This document shows positions 8,864 to 18,041 of a stretch of 64,000 nt of DNA, piece by piece. Position 1 is the first letter of the stretch, and every line of letters starts with the position of its first letter. The notes under the pieces were generated by a model. The model was given only the letters and a program-made list of their open reading frames with translations. It was not told where the DNA came from and searched no databases. The DNA is taken from assembly GCA_001599295.1 (NCBI GenBank), contig BCGN01000003.1:1031148-1095147 (forward strand), in the 5' to 3' direction. The position numbers and the translations under genes were made by a program. Origin of the DNA: Sporopachydermia quercuum (taxonomy: Eukaryota; Ascomycota; Sporopachydermiomycetes; Sporopachydermiales; Sporopachydermiaceae).

Positions 8864-11800
8864 ATGTCAGAAAATACAAATAGACAGTTCGTGGAGCAAC
8901 GGGCGGAATTTTCGGAGAAGGGACATAATCCAAGGGGAAGTTCTTTACAACAGTTGGAAGAACCGAAGACGTCTTCATCCGCCCATGCTCAAATTGAACT
9001 CCAACAAACAAATGTATCTAATGCAGAATCGGCTTCTACTTCGGAAGAACCAAGAGAAACTTCAGAATCAAGACAAGACAAAGAGGACCAGGAGAATAAG
9101 TTATCCTCACCGCAAGCCCATAATCAACACAATGGTAGTACCGTTCTTGTTTTTTCTAATAAACCAGGCAAAAAGCCCTTCAGAATCCCCACATATAAAT
9201 ACAATGTGAATGAAAAGCTGAAACCTGTATTAGAGTCGGTTTACTCTCTGCGGGATGAAACGGGTACTCGGCAAGCGGCTGAAGTTTTCCAAGTTTTACC
9301 GCCTCGAAATTTAGTCGACTACTTTCGGGTCATCCGACGTCCGCTATCACTACATTTGATCCGGACTAATCTGAACAATTACCGATATAATAATGTTCAG
9401 CAGTTTGTTCATGATATGACTCAGATCACGTGGAATGCTCGGTTNTATAACCAAAGGGGAAGTTCTATTTATTCTGATGCTGACACCTTAGATAAACATA
9501 TTCATGATTACATAATTCCAACCTTGAAAGCAGACCCAGAATTTGCTGGGGAAGATATCCATTACCCTGATTTAGGACCTTTACCAGACGGTTCAGAGGA
9601 TGCCGAAGGAGAAGGAGATGTTTCCCTAGCGGATGATCTCGGAGATGATGACGGAAGAAGCTCAAGAGGACGGTCAACAAGCCATGTGGACTCAACCCGA
9701 GAAATCACTGACGACGACGAAGAAATAGAATCAGATGGTGAAGATTCAGAAGCAGATACTTATCATGAAAATGAATATGAAGATTTCTCGACTCGGAAGA
9801 AGTATAAACCTTCAAAACGGCCTTTAGAGGAATCAGAATCGGCTCGACTTAAACGGAAAAGACCTCCAATTGTCGATAGACCTTTTGAACAAAGAATCAA
9901 GAACATTCTACGAAACCTACGTAAAACAAGACGACCAGAAGACAGGGAATTGATTTGTAAAAACTTCGAAAAACTCCCTGATCCAAAAGCATTCCCTCAA
10001 TACTATGAAGTTGTTCAACAACCTATCTCAATTGATACTATTCGGAAAAGCATAAAACGGAAAACGTATCATTCGGTGGAAGAATTTGAGCGCGATATTC
10101 ATTTACTTGTTAACAATGCAAAACTGGTATCTTTACCAGAATCCCAAATCTCACGTGATGCTGATCTACTGTTGTCCCGATTCAAATATATTCATGCTGA
10201 GGAAATGAAAAACCCAGAGTCAAACTATCTGGACCCGGAATCCAGACGCCAGGGTAAAGTTCCTTTAGACGAATTCGAAGCTCATGGTGATGTGTATCGA
10301 ATTGGTGATTGGGTTCATATTTCCAATCCTAATCCTGGATCCAAACCTATCATTGGTCAAATATTCAGAATCTGGCAAGCTGTGGATGGATCTCGATGGT
10401 TCAATGCTTGTTGGTATTATCGACCAGAGCAAACAGTGCATAAATATGATAAAGTGTTCTATGAGAATGAAGTATTTAAATCAGGTCAGTATAGAGATCA
10501 CTTGATTTCAGAAGTCATTGAAAAATGCTATGTTATGTTCTTTACAAAGTATCAAAGAGGTAGACCTGAAGGATGGGAAACTAGCGATAAGGTATACTGT
10601 TGTGAGAGTAGATATAATGATGTTGAGAAGTCATTCAATAGGATTCGAACTTGGAAGGCATGCTTACCAGATGAAATGCGAAATCCTGATTATAGAATGG
10701 TAATGTTTGATAAGCTTCATCCTTTGAGAAAATTGGCGTCACCTTTGAAAAGTTACTTGCCGCAAAACGCTTCGGAACATGATCCTATTCCTGAACCTAT
10801 CATGGGCGCAGAAAATGCTCCTCCTATTCGTGGAGCTGTTTATATGAGGCCATATGATCCTAATGATCCTCCTGACAAGCCTACACCAGATAATGTCGCA
10901 CCAGAGCCAGTTAGATTTGTACGGAATTCACGTTCTAGTCATAAATCTCCTGCTCCAGGAACTCCCGCGGCGAACACTCCTGGTTCCACAGGTGCTGCTA
11001 GAGCTCCTACAGCACTAGGGACCCCAGGAACTCCAGGTGCGTCTGCGGGTCCTGGAACTCCTACAGGAAATGTGGCTTCCACTAGACTTCAAAACCTACC
11101 CAGCTTGCAGAACAATGTTCCAATACCACCTGCTTCTGGGGGAGACTTGGTGTTTGGTAGAAGCACTTTCAACGCTTATCCTCCTAATAGTAATTCACAT
11201 CCCCCAGCTGCTCCTGTTCAGACATATGTTCGCGGAGGTCAAACAGTTAGTTTTACTACTCCTATAGTGCCTCCAGGTCCTGGCAACATTCCAAGCAGTA
11301 TCCCTAATTCAATGCCTAACACATTTCCAGGAACATTATCTGGTACAGTTCCTGGTACAGTTCCCGGTGGAATACCTAATACCATGCCAAATGTCCCTCA
11401 TATGCAGGGGTATAACTATCCTATGTACCAATACCACATGCCAGGAATTACACCAGGATCTCATATGCAATCTCCGGTACCGGTGCCAACTTCAAGCTCA
11501 TCTTCTTCAACAAGACTGTCTCANTATGGATATCCAACAAATAATGCCACCGTTGCTACGCCTTTAAACATTCATAGTAGTATCAACAGTCATCAATCAA
11601 CACCTAATAGTTTTTCAAACTCTGTATCTCTAGCACCTCCTTCCAGGTACTTATTACCTGATTTCTATGAACAGGAGATCCTTTTTGATGGTATAAAAGG
11701 TCTATTGACTGTCAATCAACCCATAAAAACTACTGAAGATAACAGTACTAGTGGAATTGGAAGCAGCGGCAGTAATACTGGCTCTATTGGCAATGACACT

Positions 11801-12268
11801 AGTAATGCTGGGGATGTCAGATATCCTATATTATGGATTAGCGCCCCACCGCTATATATTGCTAATAGGAACTATAAACCAGATGTTTATAATCTAATAA
11901 GCACAAAGGTTGATATGGGTGAAAATAATAGGGATGCAACAGAAGAAGATGCCGAAGAAGACAAGAAAGTTAAGAATGGCAATGGATTTTCAACATTTGG
12001 CCATAGCGCCAAATATCTAGCATGGAAATATAGAAGTATTGTTAAGGATTTCGGTAAGTTCGAGAAAGATAGTAAAACCGTTGATGAAAATAAGGAGAGC
12101 GATGAGAATAGCAATGATGATGAGAACGGTAATGATGGTGCTTCTGATGAAGAAGCAGAAAGATCCATTGACCATGTGTCTAATAAACAAGGAGAAGACG
12201 ATGAAGAAAAAATTACGGCGAAAGAAGAATTGAAAGAGGAAAGTATTTCGATGGAAGTTGGTGCTTAG
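8864..12268 (+). CDS. RSC1: RSC chromatin-remodelling complex subunit, RSC1/RSC2 type
   Basis: A 1134-residue protein with the RSC1/RSC2 order. After an acidic, disordered N-terminus comes bromodomain 1 (~residues 118-220, 'VDYFRVIRRPLSL'). An acidic linker leads to bromodomain 2 (~345-440, 'FPQYYEVVQQPISIDTI'), then a BAH domain (~470-610, 'GDWVHI', 'WYYRPEQT', 'VYCCESRYN'). A long Pro/Gly/Ser/Asn-rich region has repeated 'PGTP' and 'PGTVPG' units, and a conserved C-terminal block ends 'YPILWISAPPLYIANRNYKPDVYN'. S. cerevisiae Rsc1 (928 aa) and Rsc2 (889 aa) are shorter; the extra length is in the low-complexity linker. In RSC these subunits help bind acetylated or nucleosomal histones. A single ancestor of both paralogues is likely, so the symbol is approximate. 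Two codons contain N (about 9445 and 11523). Confidence 0.93.
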   Translation: MSENTNRQFVEQRAEFSEKGHNPRGSSLQQLEEPKTSSSAHAQIELQQTNVSNAESASTSEEPRETSESRQDKEDQENKLSSPQAHNQHNGSTVLVFSNKPGKKPFRIPTYKYNVNEKLKPVLESVYSLRDETGTRQAAEVFQVLPPRNLVDYFRVIRRPLSLHLIRTNLNNYRYNNVQQFVHDMTQITWNARXYNQRGSSIYSDADTLDKHIHDYIIPTLKADPEFAGEDIHYPDLGPLPDGSEDAEGEGDVSLADDLGDDDGRSSRGRSTSHVDSTREITDDDEEIESDGEDSEADTYHENEYEDFSTRKKYKPSKRPLEESESARLKRKRPPIVDRPFEQRIKNILRNLRKTRRPEDRELICKNFEKLPDPKAFPQYYEVVQQPISIDTIRKSIKRKTYHSVEEFERDIHLLVNNAKLVSLPESQISRDADLLLSRFKYIHAEEMKNPESNYLDPESRRQGKVPLDEFEAHGDVYRIGDWVHISNPNPGSKPIIGQIFRIWQAVDGSRWFNACWYYRPEQTVHKYDKVFYENEVFKSGQYRDHLISEVIEKCYVMFFTKYQRGRPEGWETSDKVYCCESRYNDVEKSFNRIRTWKACLPDEMRNPDYRMVMFDKLHPLRKLASPLKSYLPQNASEHDPIPEPIMGAENAPPIRGAVYMRPYDPNDPPDKPTPDNVAPEPVRFVRNSRSSHKSPAPGTPAANTPGSTGAARAPTALGTPGTPGASAGPGTPTGNVASTRLQNLPSLQNNVPIPPASGGDLVFGRSTFNAYPPNSNSHPPAAPVQTYVRGGQTVSFTTPIVPPGPGNIPSSIPNSMPNTFPGTLSGTVPGTVPGGIPNTMPNVPHMQGYNYPMYQYHMPGITPGSHMQSPVPVPTSSSSSSTRLSXYGYPTNNATVATPLNIHSSINSHQSTPNSFSNSVSLAPPSRYLLPDFYEQEILFDGIKGLLTVNQPIKTTEDNSTSGIGSSGSNTGSIGNDTSNAGDVRYPILWISAPPLYIANRNYKPDVYNLISTKVDMGENNRDATEEDAEEDKKVKNGNGFSTFGHSAKYLAWKYRSIVKDFGKFEKDSKTVDENKESDENSNDDENGNDGASDEEAERSIDHVSNKQGEDDEEKITAKEELKEESISMEVGA

Positions 12269-12770
12269 TCATATGTACTTAGTGATTAATACTTAAACAA
12301 TCATATACTTGAACGTGTATGATTGTTTATGACTGTATTTTATTAGCCTTCTGTTTAGTAGCATTCTATCCATTTTATATAAGATGTCTGTTCATTAGGA
12401 CTTCGGGTTACGTCAAGTATATATGTGTATACATATATATAGAAATATGTATTACTAGTGTTATTTTTGTTTGTTACTTGGAATTTTTGTAATAGGAGAA
12501 AAACTATTGCTGATTCATTTGTTGCCTTTAGAGAAAAGAGCATTGGACAACCTGCACCTTGGCTTAAGTTAAGCGAGAGAAGTTGATTTGTATGATGTTT
12601 TTCACGTGTTAATGGCTATGCATATTTGTTGCAGACTAGCGTAACTTTACTTCAATTCGTTATTAGTGTCTGTCGAATACTTATTGAGATTTATAATGAC
12701 TTACAACTCTACGGCGACAAAACTCGGTCTATCTAGAAGTACATTCATAATCCTTTCCTATTCCTAAATT
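12269..12770. other. Convergent intergenic region
   Basis: About 500 bases between two gene 3' ends. An inverted repeat around 12298-12325 (atcatatacttgaacgtg / tatgattg) may belong to the RSC gene's 3' end. No gene is seen. Confidence 0.45.
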
Positions 12771-14042
12771 CTAATTACCAAAAATACCAAAAGATTGTTC
12801 AACGCCATAAGAACCTGGATCCTTCCATGGATCATCATAAGCAGTGAACAATAATGTCTGACTACCACAGCTTGAAACAATTGAACTGACTGCAGATCTT
12901 TCGTTAGCAACACTTGGTACTGCAACACCATTAGTATTTCCTGCATGAGGCCAACCACTCTCTGTAATTAGAACAGAATCTTGAGAGCATTGGCAAGTAT
13001 TTGCTACTCTGCTGATTTGTTCAGATAGCCATTCGCCTGCTTGATCGGCAGTAACTCCGCCATCAAAATATGCATGGGCATTGACAGCAAGGTAGTCAGA
13101 CAATGAGCATAAACCGGGGTTATTGATTACTGCAATAAAAGTATCAACACTCACAATTTTACCGCTGTAGCCATAAGATTCTAGAATAGTTCTTGCCGAA
13201 CTCACAGCACTGGAAATATCATCAACTGTGGCTTCTCCATTATTTACTAACTCGTTACCAATAGAAATGGTATGGATTCTATTCCAGTTACCATCAATTG
13301 ACATAACTGCGCTGTTAATTGTTTCTAATCCTGCTGCTATTTGAGTGATGTCAAAGATTCCCAAGAATAATTTCTGACTAGAGGAAATAGCAGACAACAC
13401 ATTCTCTACCTGAGAGCAATCAACACCGTAGATTCTGATTATTTCAAATTGAGATAACTGGCTGATCTCTTGTTTGACTTGGTCGGCTGATTTACAGGAT
13501 CCTACTGCGTAAGGGCTGTATGAGATACCTTTAGCACCGGAGTACTCACCATCTGGAAGTGATTCTGAGGATGAAGAGGTAGCAGACTCAGCAGAGGTAG
13601 ATGTGCTATCGGTAGATGATTGAATGGATGATGGCTCAGTTGATTGTGGAGNTTCGGTTGAAGATGCTGCAGCGACTGATTCAGTTTCCGACTGTGTTTC
13701 GGAAGACGTTTCTGGAGCTTGTGATTGAGATTCAGATTCAGATTCAGATTCAGATTGAACTTCTTGCTGCACATTTGCAACAGATTCTTGACCATAGTTC
13801 ACAGTGCTCCAGTCTATATCATACGAAGAATAAACCGTTGCCAATGTGGTAGGAACATACTCATCGGTGCCTGCTGCTGCTGCTGCTATCTGACCAGCGG
13901 TAACTGTGACTGTGACTACAACTTGACCCCCTCCATTTTCCTCTTGTCTTTTATTATGAGCATGATGTTTATGTTGAATTGGCTGTGCAATTGAGTGACC
14001 TACTAGCCCAAGAGCTAATAAAAAACACGCTGAGAACTTCAT
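12771..14042 (-). CDS. Secreted cell-wall glucanase-like protein, GH17 family (SCW4/SCW10/MP65 type)
   Basis: A 423-residue protein. The signal peptide is MKFSACFLLALGLVGHSIAQ (residues 1-20). A His-rich propeptide ending KRQ suggests Kex2 cleavage. A Val/Thr-rich stretch and a long Ser/Glu/Thr/Gln region (~residues 95-165, with a perfect SE repeat) follow, typical of O-mannosylated wall anchors. The C-terminal ~255 residues form the GH17 barrel: 'GISYSPYA', 'IRIYGVDC', 'IGNELVNNGE' with the proposed acid/base Glu, 'VNAHAYFDGG', and 'ITESGWPHAGNTNG' with the proposed nucleophile Glu. Family members are wall proteins that hydrolyse or remodel beta-1,3-glucan and act in mating, adhesion and wall integrity. 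The neighbouring upstream region is unusually long (2.5 kb). Confidence 0.92.
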   Translation of the reverse strand: MKFSACFLLALGLVGHSIAQPIQHKHHAHNKRQEENGGGQVVVTVTVTAGQIAAAAAGTDEYVPTTLATVYSSYDIDWSTVNYGQESVANVQQEVQSESESESESQSQAPETSSETQSETESVAAASSTEXPQSTEPSSIQSSTDSTSTSAESATSSSSESLPDGEYSGAKGISYSPYAVGSCKSADQVKQEISQLSQFEIIRIYGVDCSQVENVLSAISSSQKLFLGIFDITQIAAGLETINSAVMSIDGNWNRIHTISIGNELVNNGEATVDDISSAVSSARTILESYGYSGKIVSVDTFIAVINNPGLCSLSDYLAVNAHAYFDGGVTADQAGEWLSEQISRVANTCQCSQDSVLITESGWPHAGNTNGVAVPSVANERSAVSSIVSSCGSQTLLFTAYDDPWKDPGSYGVEQSFGIFGN

Positions 14043-14121
14043 GGTGTCTATATGTATGAGTTTAGGTCTAAAGGAGTGGAAATGACTCTCCGAACAGAAC
14101 CAGCTGACAGACAGATATATA

Positions 14122-14142
14122 ATGAATGAATGAATGAATGAA
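14122..14142. repeat. (ATGA)n microsatellite
   Basis: Five consecutive ATGA units and a partial sixth lie about 80 bases upstream of the GH17 start codon, probably in its 5' UTR or core promoter. Such arrays are length-variable between strains. Confidence 0.8.
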
Positions 14143-15320
14143 CGATTATATTGTCAAAGGATAGAAAAAAGAAAATTAAAACCAAAACCAAAGTGAGATG
14201 GAAATTTAACGAGAAAATGGAGGATGGAAACTTGTTATTATATATTGAACGATAGTCGACCGAAAGACTTGGTAGAAATGCAATCTCAGGGAGTGACAAG
14301 GTTACAAAGAGTAAAATGAATTTAACCTTTGATCAAAATTGCGCTAAATGAGATTAAAACCGTTTACAATACTGAATCTCTTATTCTTTTTTGAGTAAAT
14401 TCCGATTCTTTCAAATTTGACATTTTCGATAGCTAAACTGTGGGTTAAAAGAACTTGGTAATAGAGTTAGTATGAAGAAAAGTAGATGAGATAGCAATAA
14501 ACTTTGGCGTTTTACGTTAAGCTCAGCAATATGGGAATTTCTGGATCTTAGGCGAATTACTTGAAATGGAAATTTCGACTTTACGTTTGAGCTAAATAAT
14601 TTTCAGTTACTTCATTCGGTGTTACATAGTTACTATTTTTGAAACTTTGCCAAGTTGAGATTTAAATTAAATATCTGACTTTAGAATTAAGGTTTAATAG
14701 ACGATACAATTGCAATGCTTTATTTTTATCGAAGAGTCAATGCTTGCTACTTCTATGTGATGTGCTTTGTATGTACGATTAATAATTGTAAGAAGGATGT
14801 AACGACGGAATTGACTATTTAATATAGATTTATCGTATGGACATTAAATGTCCTTCCAGAGATATAAAATCCTTGTCCAAAATTGCAGGAAGAACCAAGG
14901 TGTCAGCTAATGAAGTACTTTTGAATTGTCTATTTCCTTTGCCAATGGTTCATACCGCGTTCTAAGAATCTCATGGAGAGAATAAGGTACGGTATTTTCA
15001 TTCCTTGGTACTCTTCATACTTCCGGTTAGGAGTAGTAAACAAGAAGCTTAGTTGAGTTGTGATACGATATAGACTCTCATTAGACACTTGGTGAAACAC
15101 ATTCTAAAGTATTTATATATAAAGTAGCCGGCCAAGGATAGCCCTGTAACANCTAGCAATGGATTTTGGTATTACAGTGGTTTCACATCATTAGTTTTAT
15201 GGTGTGCCTAGCTATTCCAAGCGCGATGTGATTGATTCGCGGTGTTGGATACGTTACGAGTTATAGTGCATGTTATATTAGACGTGGCTATGGCTGCTGT
15301 CAATGTAATGTTCTGCGCTT

Positions 15321-15328
15321 TGACGTCA
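15321..15328. promoter_or_regulatory. CRE/ATF-like palindrome TGACGTCA
   Basis: A perfect 8-base TGACGTCA occurs in 'gctttgacgtcattt', about 1.28 kb upstream of the GH17 gene. In yeasts this is the site of CREB/ATF-type bZIP factors (Sko1, Aca1). A single distant site could be chance. Confidence 0.35.
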
Positions 15329-15424
15329 TTTAAAAAAGAGCATCTGAATAATATGCAAGTGTATGGTATGAATTTTTCTCTTGGTTACGCATAATTGTTA
15401 AGTTCCTATGTAAAAGAATTTGTT

Positions 15425-15492
15425 TGGCATTACTTTTTGATATTTGTCTGGCATTGTTATTGGCATGATATGGCATGCCATGGCAATGGCAT
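15425..15492. repeat. Cluster of TGGCAT units with a GGCATGCC palindrome
   Basis: TGGCAT occurs at 15425, 15449, 15461, 15471 and 15487. The inverse ATGCCA at 15475-15480 makes the palindrome TGGCATGCCA, and a further TGGCA lies at 15481. Five direct copies in 68 bases is far above chance and looks like a multi-copy protein-binding site or a decayed short tandem array. Confidence 0.55.
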
Positions 15493-15789
15493 GGAATGTA
15501 TATTTATTCCATTAAACAAAACATGAAAATTACTATGAGTCTTACTTACATAGGTCTTCTACAGCTATCTGGTAGTTTTATCAAGGACACCATTACTACT
15601 AATTGCTGCAATTCTCAAGACCTTATCCTATTTTGACCCAATATTGTTTAAAACGAGACATCTTTATTATATGATTTGCACTTATCTCTCTTTCATGTCT
15701 TGCTACTGCTCTCAGCTCCAAAAAGAATCGAGTGTTTTATTTATAACGATATACCCCCATTTGTAAGTCATTGATTGCTTCTTAAGTGA

Positions 15790-15900
15790 ATAAGGTTTAA
15801 CTGGTGCCAAACAATAAGGTTCGACCTGGCTCAAAACCAGCTGAAGTAGCAAGGTGCGACGACTACCCTCATCTCCTGTTTGCTGATGAGGCTATTCCAT
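15790..15900 (+). other. Hairpin-rich intergenic block, possible small RNA gene
   Basis: Three hairpins follow one another: CTGG/CCAG around CTCAAAA (about 15815-15830), GTAG/CTAC enclosing about 13-15 bases (about 15847-15867), and CTCATC/GATGAG around 11 bases (about 15869-15891). A GGTTCGACC string at about 15810 resembles a pol III B box, but no matching A box or cloverleaf is seen. The block is more GC-rich than its surroundings. The nearest plus-strand T-run, TTTTTTT, is at about 16036. The strand is uncertain and a transcript is not proven. Confidence 0.3.
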
Positions 15901-16598
15901 AAAAAAAAGAATAGAAAGTCAGATAGAAATGTACATGTTTAAATGTTTTTATATGATGCTCTTAACTATGATATATTATTACCAGCATTTTGTTTTCTGC
16001 GTGTGGTAACACCTAACAGAAAATTGCTGAGCTGATTTTTTTATTGGCTTCAGAAATAAATGAGAAAGTACGAATAAGGTTGGTTTTATTTAAACTTTTA
16101 GTCGGATTCAACAATTATCTCCTAATTAGGTAATAGTAGATTACTCAAAATAGCGGAAATATTTAGTCAAGCGAATTCTATTATTTCCGAAATTCCATTT
16201 TACTTCTGCAGGATGATTTAAGTCTAGTCATTAATTCTCTGTTTATTACTACTAGTAGCATATTAATATTACACACCATCTTCGAATGNTTTCTTCCATG
16301 ACCTTATTTCTTATCCCATAAATCAGTCTTTCGTCCTCTACCACTATTGCTACATTTCAAATCGTTTCAAGTCGCTATTCTTTATGCTGCTTATCTTTCC
16401 GGAACTAACTTGCATTGATTGGAAAATGTCCAAAAAGGTTCAATGCATTCATACCAAATTATTGACCCATAAAATAACTCAATTCCTTTTCCTACCAGTC
16501 AACAACTCTATAACCAATCTTTGTTTCATTGACTCTCTAGCTTCGCATAAGTCAGGCATTAGAATGACCACCAGTCAAACTCCAATTCTGTTGCAACT

Positions 16599-17661
16599 CT
16601 ATCGGAACCATTTCAAAATATAATAAAAGCAAACAAATGTGAAGATTATGCATCCATAGAATATCCATTTATCTTGTTTTGCTCTTCTTTCTACCATGCG
16701 AATGGTGTCATTGGATATGCCCAAAGTGTTAGCAACACTATATATTTTTCGTTGAGCATTTTTCATGATTTCTTTCTGTTCATTCAAATCCCCTAACACC
16801 AGCTTTCCTCTAGCAATGAATTCATCTATTTGTAAGCTTGCTGTGCTCAAGACGTTCGATTCTTTATGTAATCCTGCTTCCAACGACAGGCCTGAGCTTG
16901 TTCTAGCCTGCGAGTTCTGCTGTATTCCATTAAGATTTGCTGATCCATTCATATTGTATCCGTAGGGATTATCTGGAGTTGGTGCCTCAAATCCTCTTCT
17001 GCCTAGTAATTCACTTCGATTGTTGGCATTTATCTGTGATCTGTTAATACAAATGATGATTATGATTCGGCGTCAAGAATTGAACAGTGGCTTAATCATC
17101 AGGCACGCCAGATCACCAGGAGACAATTGAGCAAAAAGCAGATATTTTCTCTGTTCTATTCCTCTGAATTCAAATATAAACACTTACAGCTTCTTCTCTC
17201 GCAGCTTTGACCTTACTCAATCGCTCTCTAGAATCAACAACTTCTTTCCGAAACGTAATTATTCTATCCAATGCTTTATCTTTCTTCTCTCGGTCAAGCT
17301 CACTCTTTGCCAAATCATTATAATCGTCTACTGCTCTAACAAATGCAGAAATACTAGCAGATATTTGGCCAATCAAAGCAGGAGGAGAGCTGCTTGGTGT
17401 CCTCTCTACCACCTCCAGGTCTCGTTTTAGACCTTGTGATAGCTTATTAGCATGGTTAAACAAGGCATTCTAAACAACGTGGTAATCAGTTAGAAATCAG
17501 TCTATATGAAAAGATATAATCAAATCAAATAGAAAACAGTCTTTATAGAGCTTGCTCCAATTGAAGCCAGTGACTGCAAATGTTGTACAGATCAAATGAA
17601 TTGTGCTTAATGCTTTAGACACAGAGCATCCATTGCACATAAACAGCAGATTACATACCAT
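16599..17661 (-). CDS. BOS1: ER-Golgi Qb-SNARE Bos1, three exons
   Basis: Exon 1 is a single ATG codon, 17659-17661, followed directly by GTATGT. Intron 1 is 17470-17658. Exon 2, 17188-17469, reads N-A-L-F-N-H-A-N-K, matching the Bos1 start. Intron 2 is 17034-17187 (GTAAGT donor, CACAG acceptor). Exon 3 is 16599-17033. The spliced protein is 239 aa (S. cerevisiae 244). It has an N-terminal helical region, a SNARE motif (~residues 150-210, 'LNEQKEIMKNAQRKIYSVANTLG') and a C-terminal anchor ending 'YYILKWFR', as in Bos1 'YYVLKWLR'. It acts in COPII vesicle fusion with the Golgi together with Sed5, Bet1 and Sec22. The other acceptor AG near 17041 would shift the frame. FMP25 lies upstream on the same strand. 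Confidence 0.93.
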
Positions 17662-18041
17662 TGCTAACGGTTGTTTCTAATAGTATTGATACCAATGTTA
17701 TAAATTTCCTAGTTTGATATCAAACATATAGAATAGTTACATCTTCAATATGTGAAAAAAGAAAATTATAAGTAGAGGATACAACACATAGAAATATAAC
17801 TGCTATGTTGTTCAAAGTAGCCTTAGAATATTTTAAGAGGGATCATTGGGGTTAGTCACGAGATTGAGTAGTTCATCCTGCTGACCGCCGAACTGACATA
17901 ACATGTAAAAAAGAGGTACTGCACATGCACGCAATTCAATGTTAAAGTTTAAACCTTAGTTTTACCTATTACCATCAGAATAATTATCTTTATTTCATTC
18001 ATTAAACAGAATCTTCATTAATATATACATAAATACCGCTA
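17662..18041. other. Intergenic, BOS1 promoter
   Basis: These 380 bases separate the FMP25 3' end from the BOS1 start codon. No gene or named motif is recognised. Confidence 0.45.

Larger units (their letters stand above)
14043..16598. other. Long intergenic region (2.5 kb) upstream of the GH17 gene
   Basis: This is the promoter side of the GH17 gene and the 3' side of BOS1. Apart from the small elements listed separately, I find no convincing protein gene on either strand. Features inside it: a tetranucleotide repeat (14122-14142), a CRE-like palindrome (15321-15328), a TGGCAT cluster (15425-15492) and a hairpin-rich block (about 15790-15900). Confidence 0.5.

Noticed and set aside
10636-10655. 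tRNA B-box-like 'ggattcgaac'
   Set aside because: It lies inside the BAH domain coding sequence of the RSC1/2-like gene, with no cloverleaf.
15795-15830. tRNA gene suggested by GGTTCGACC and a CTGG-CTCAAAA-CCAG arm
   Set aside because: No acceptor stem, D arm or correctly placed T arm can be formed around them.
15876-15900. Hammerhead-ribozyme-like CTGATGAG string
   Set aside because: The required downstream CGAAA core and flanking stems are absent.
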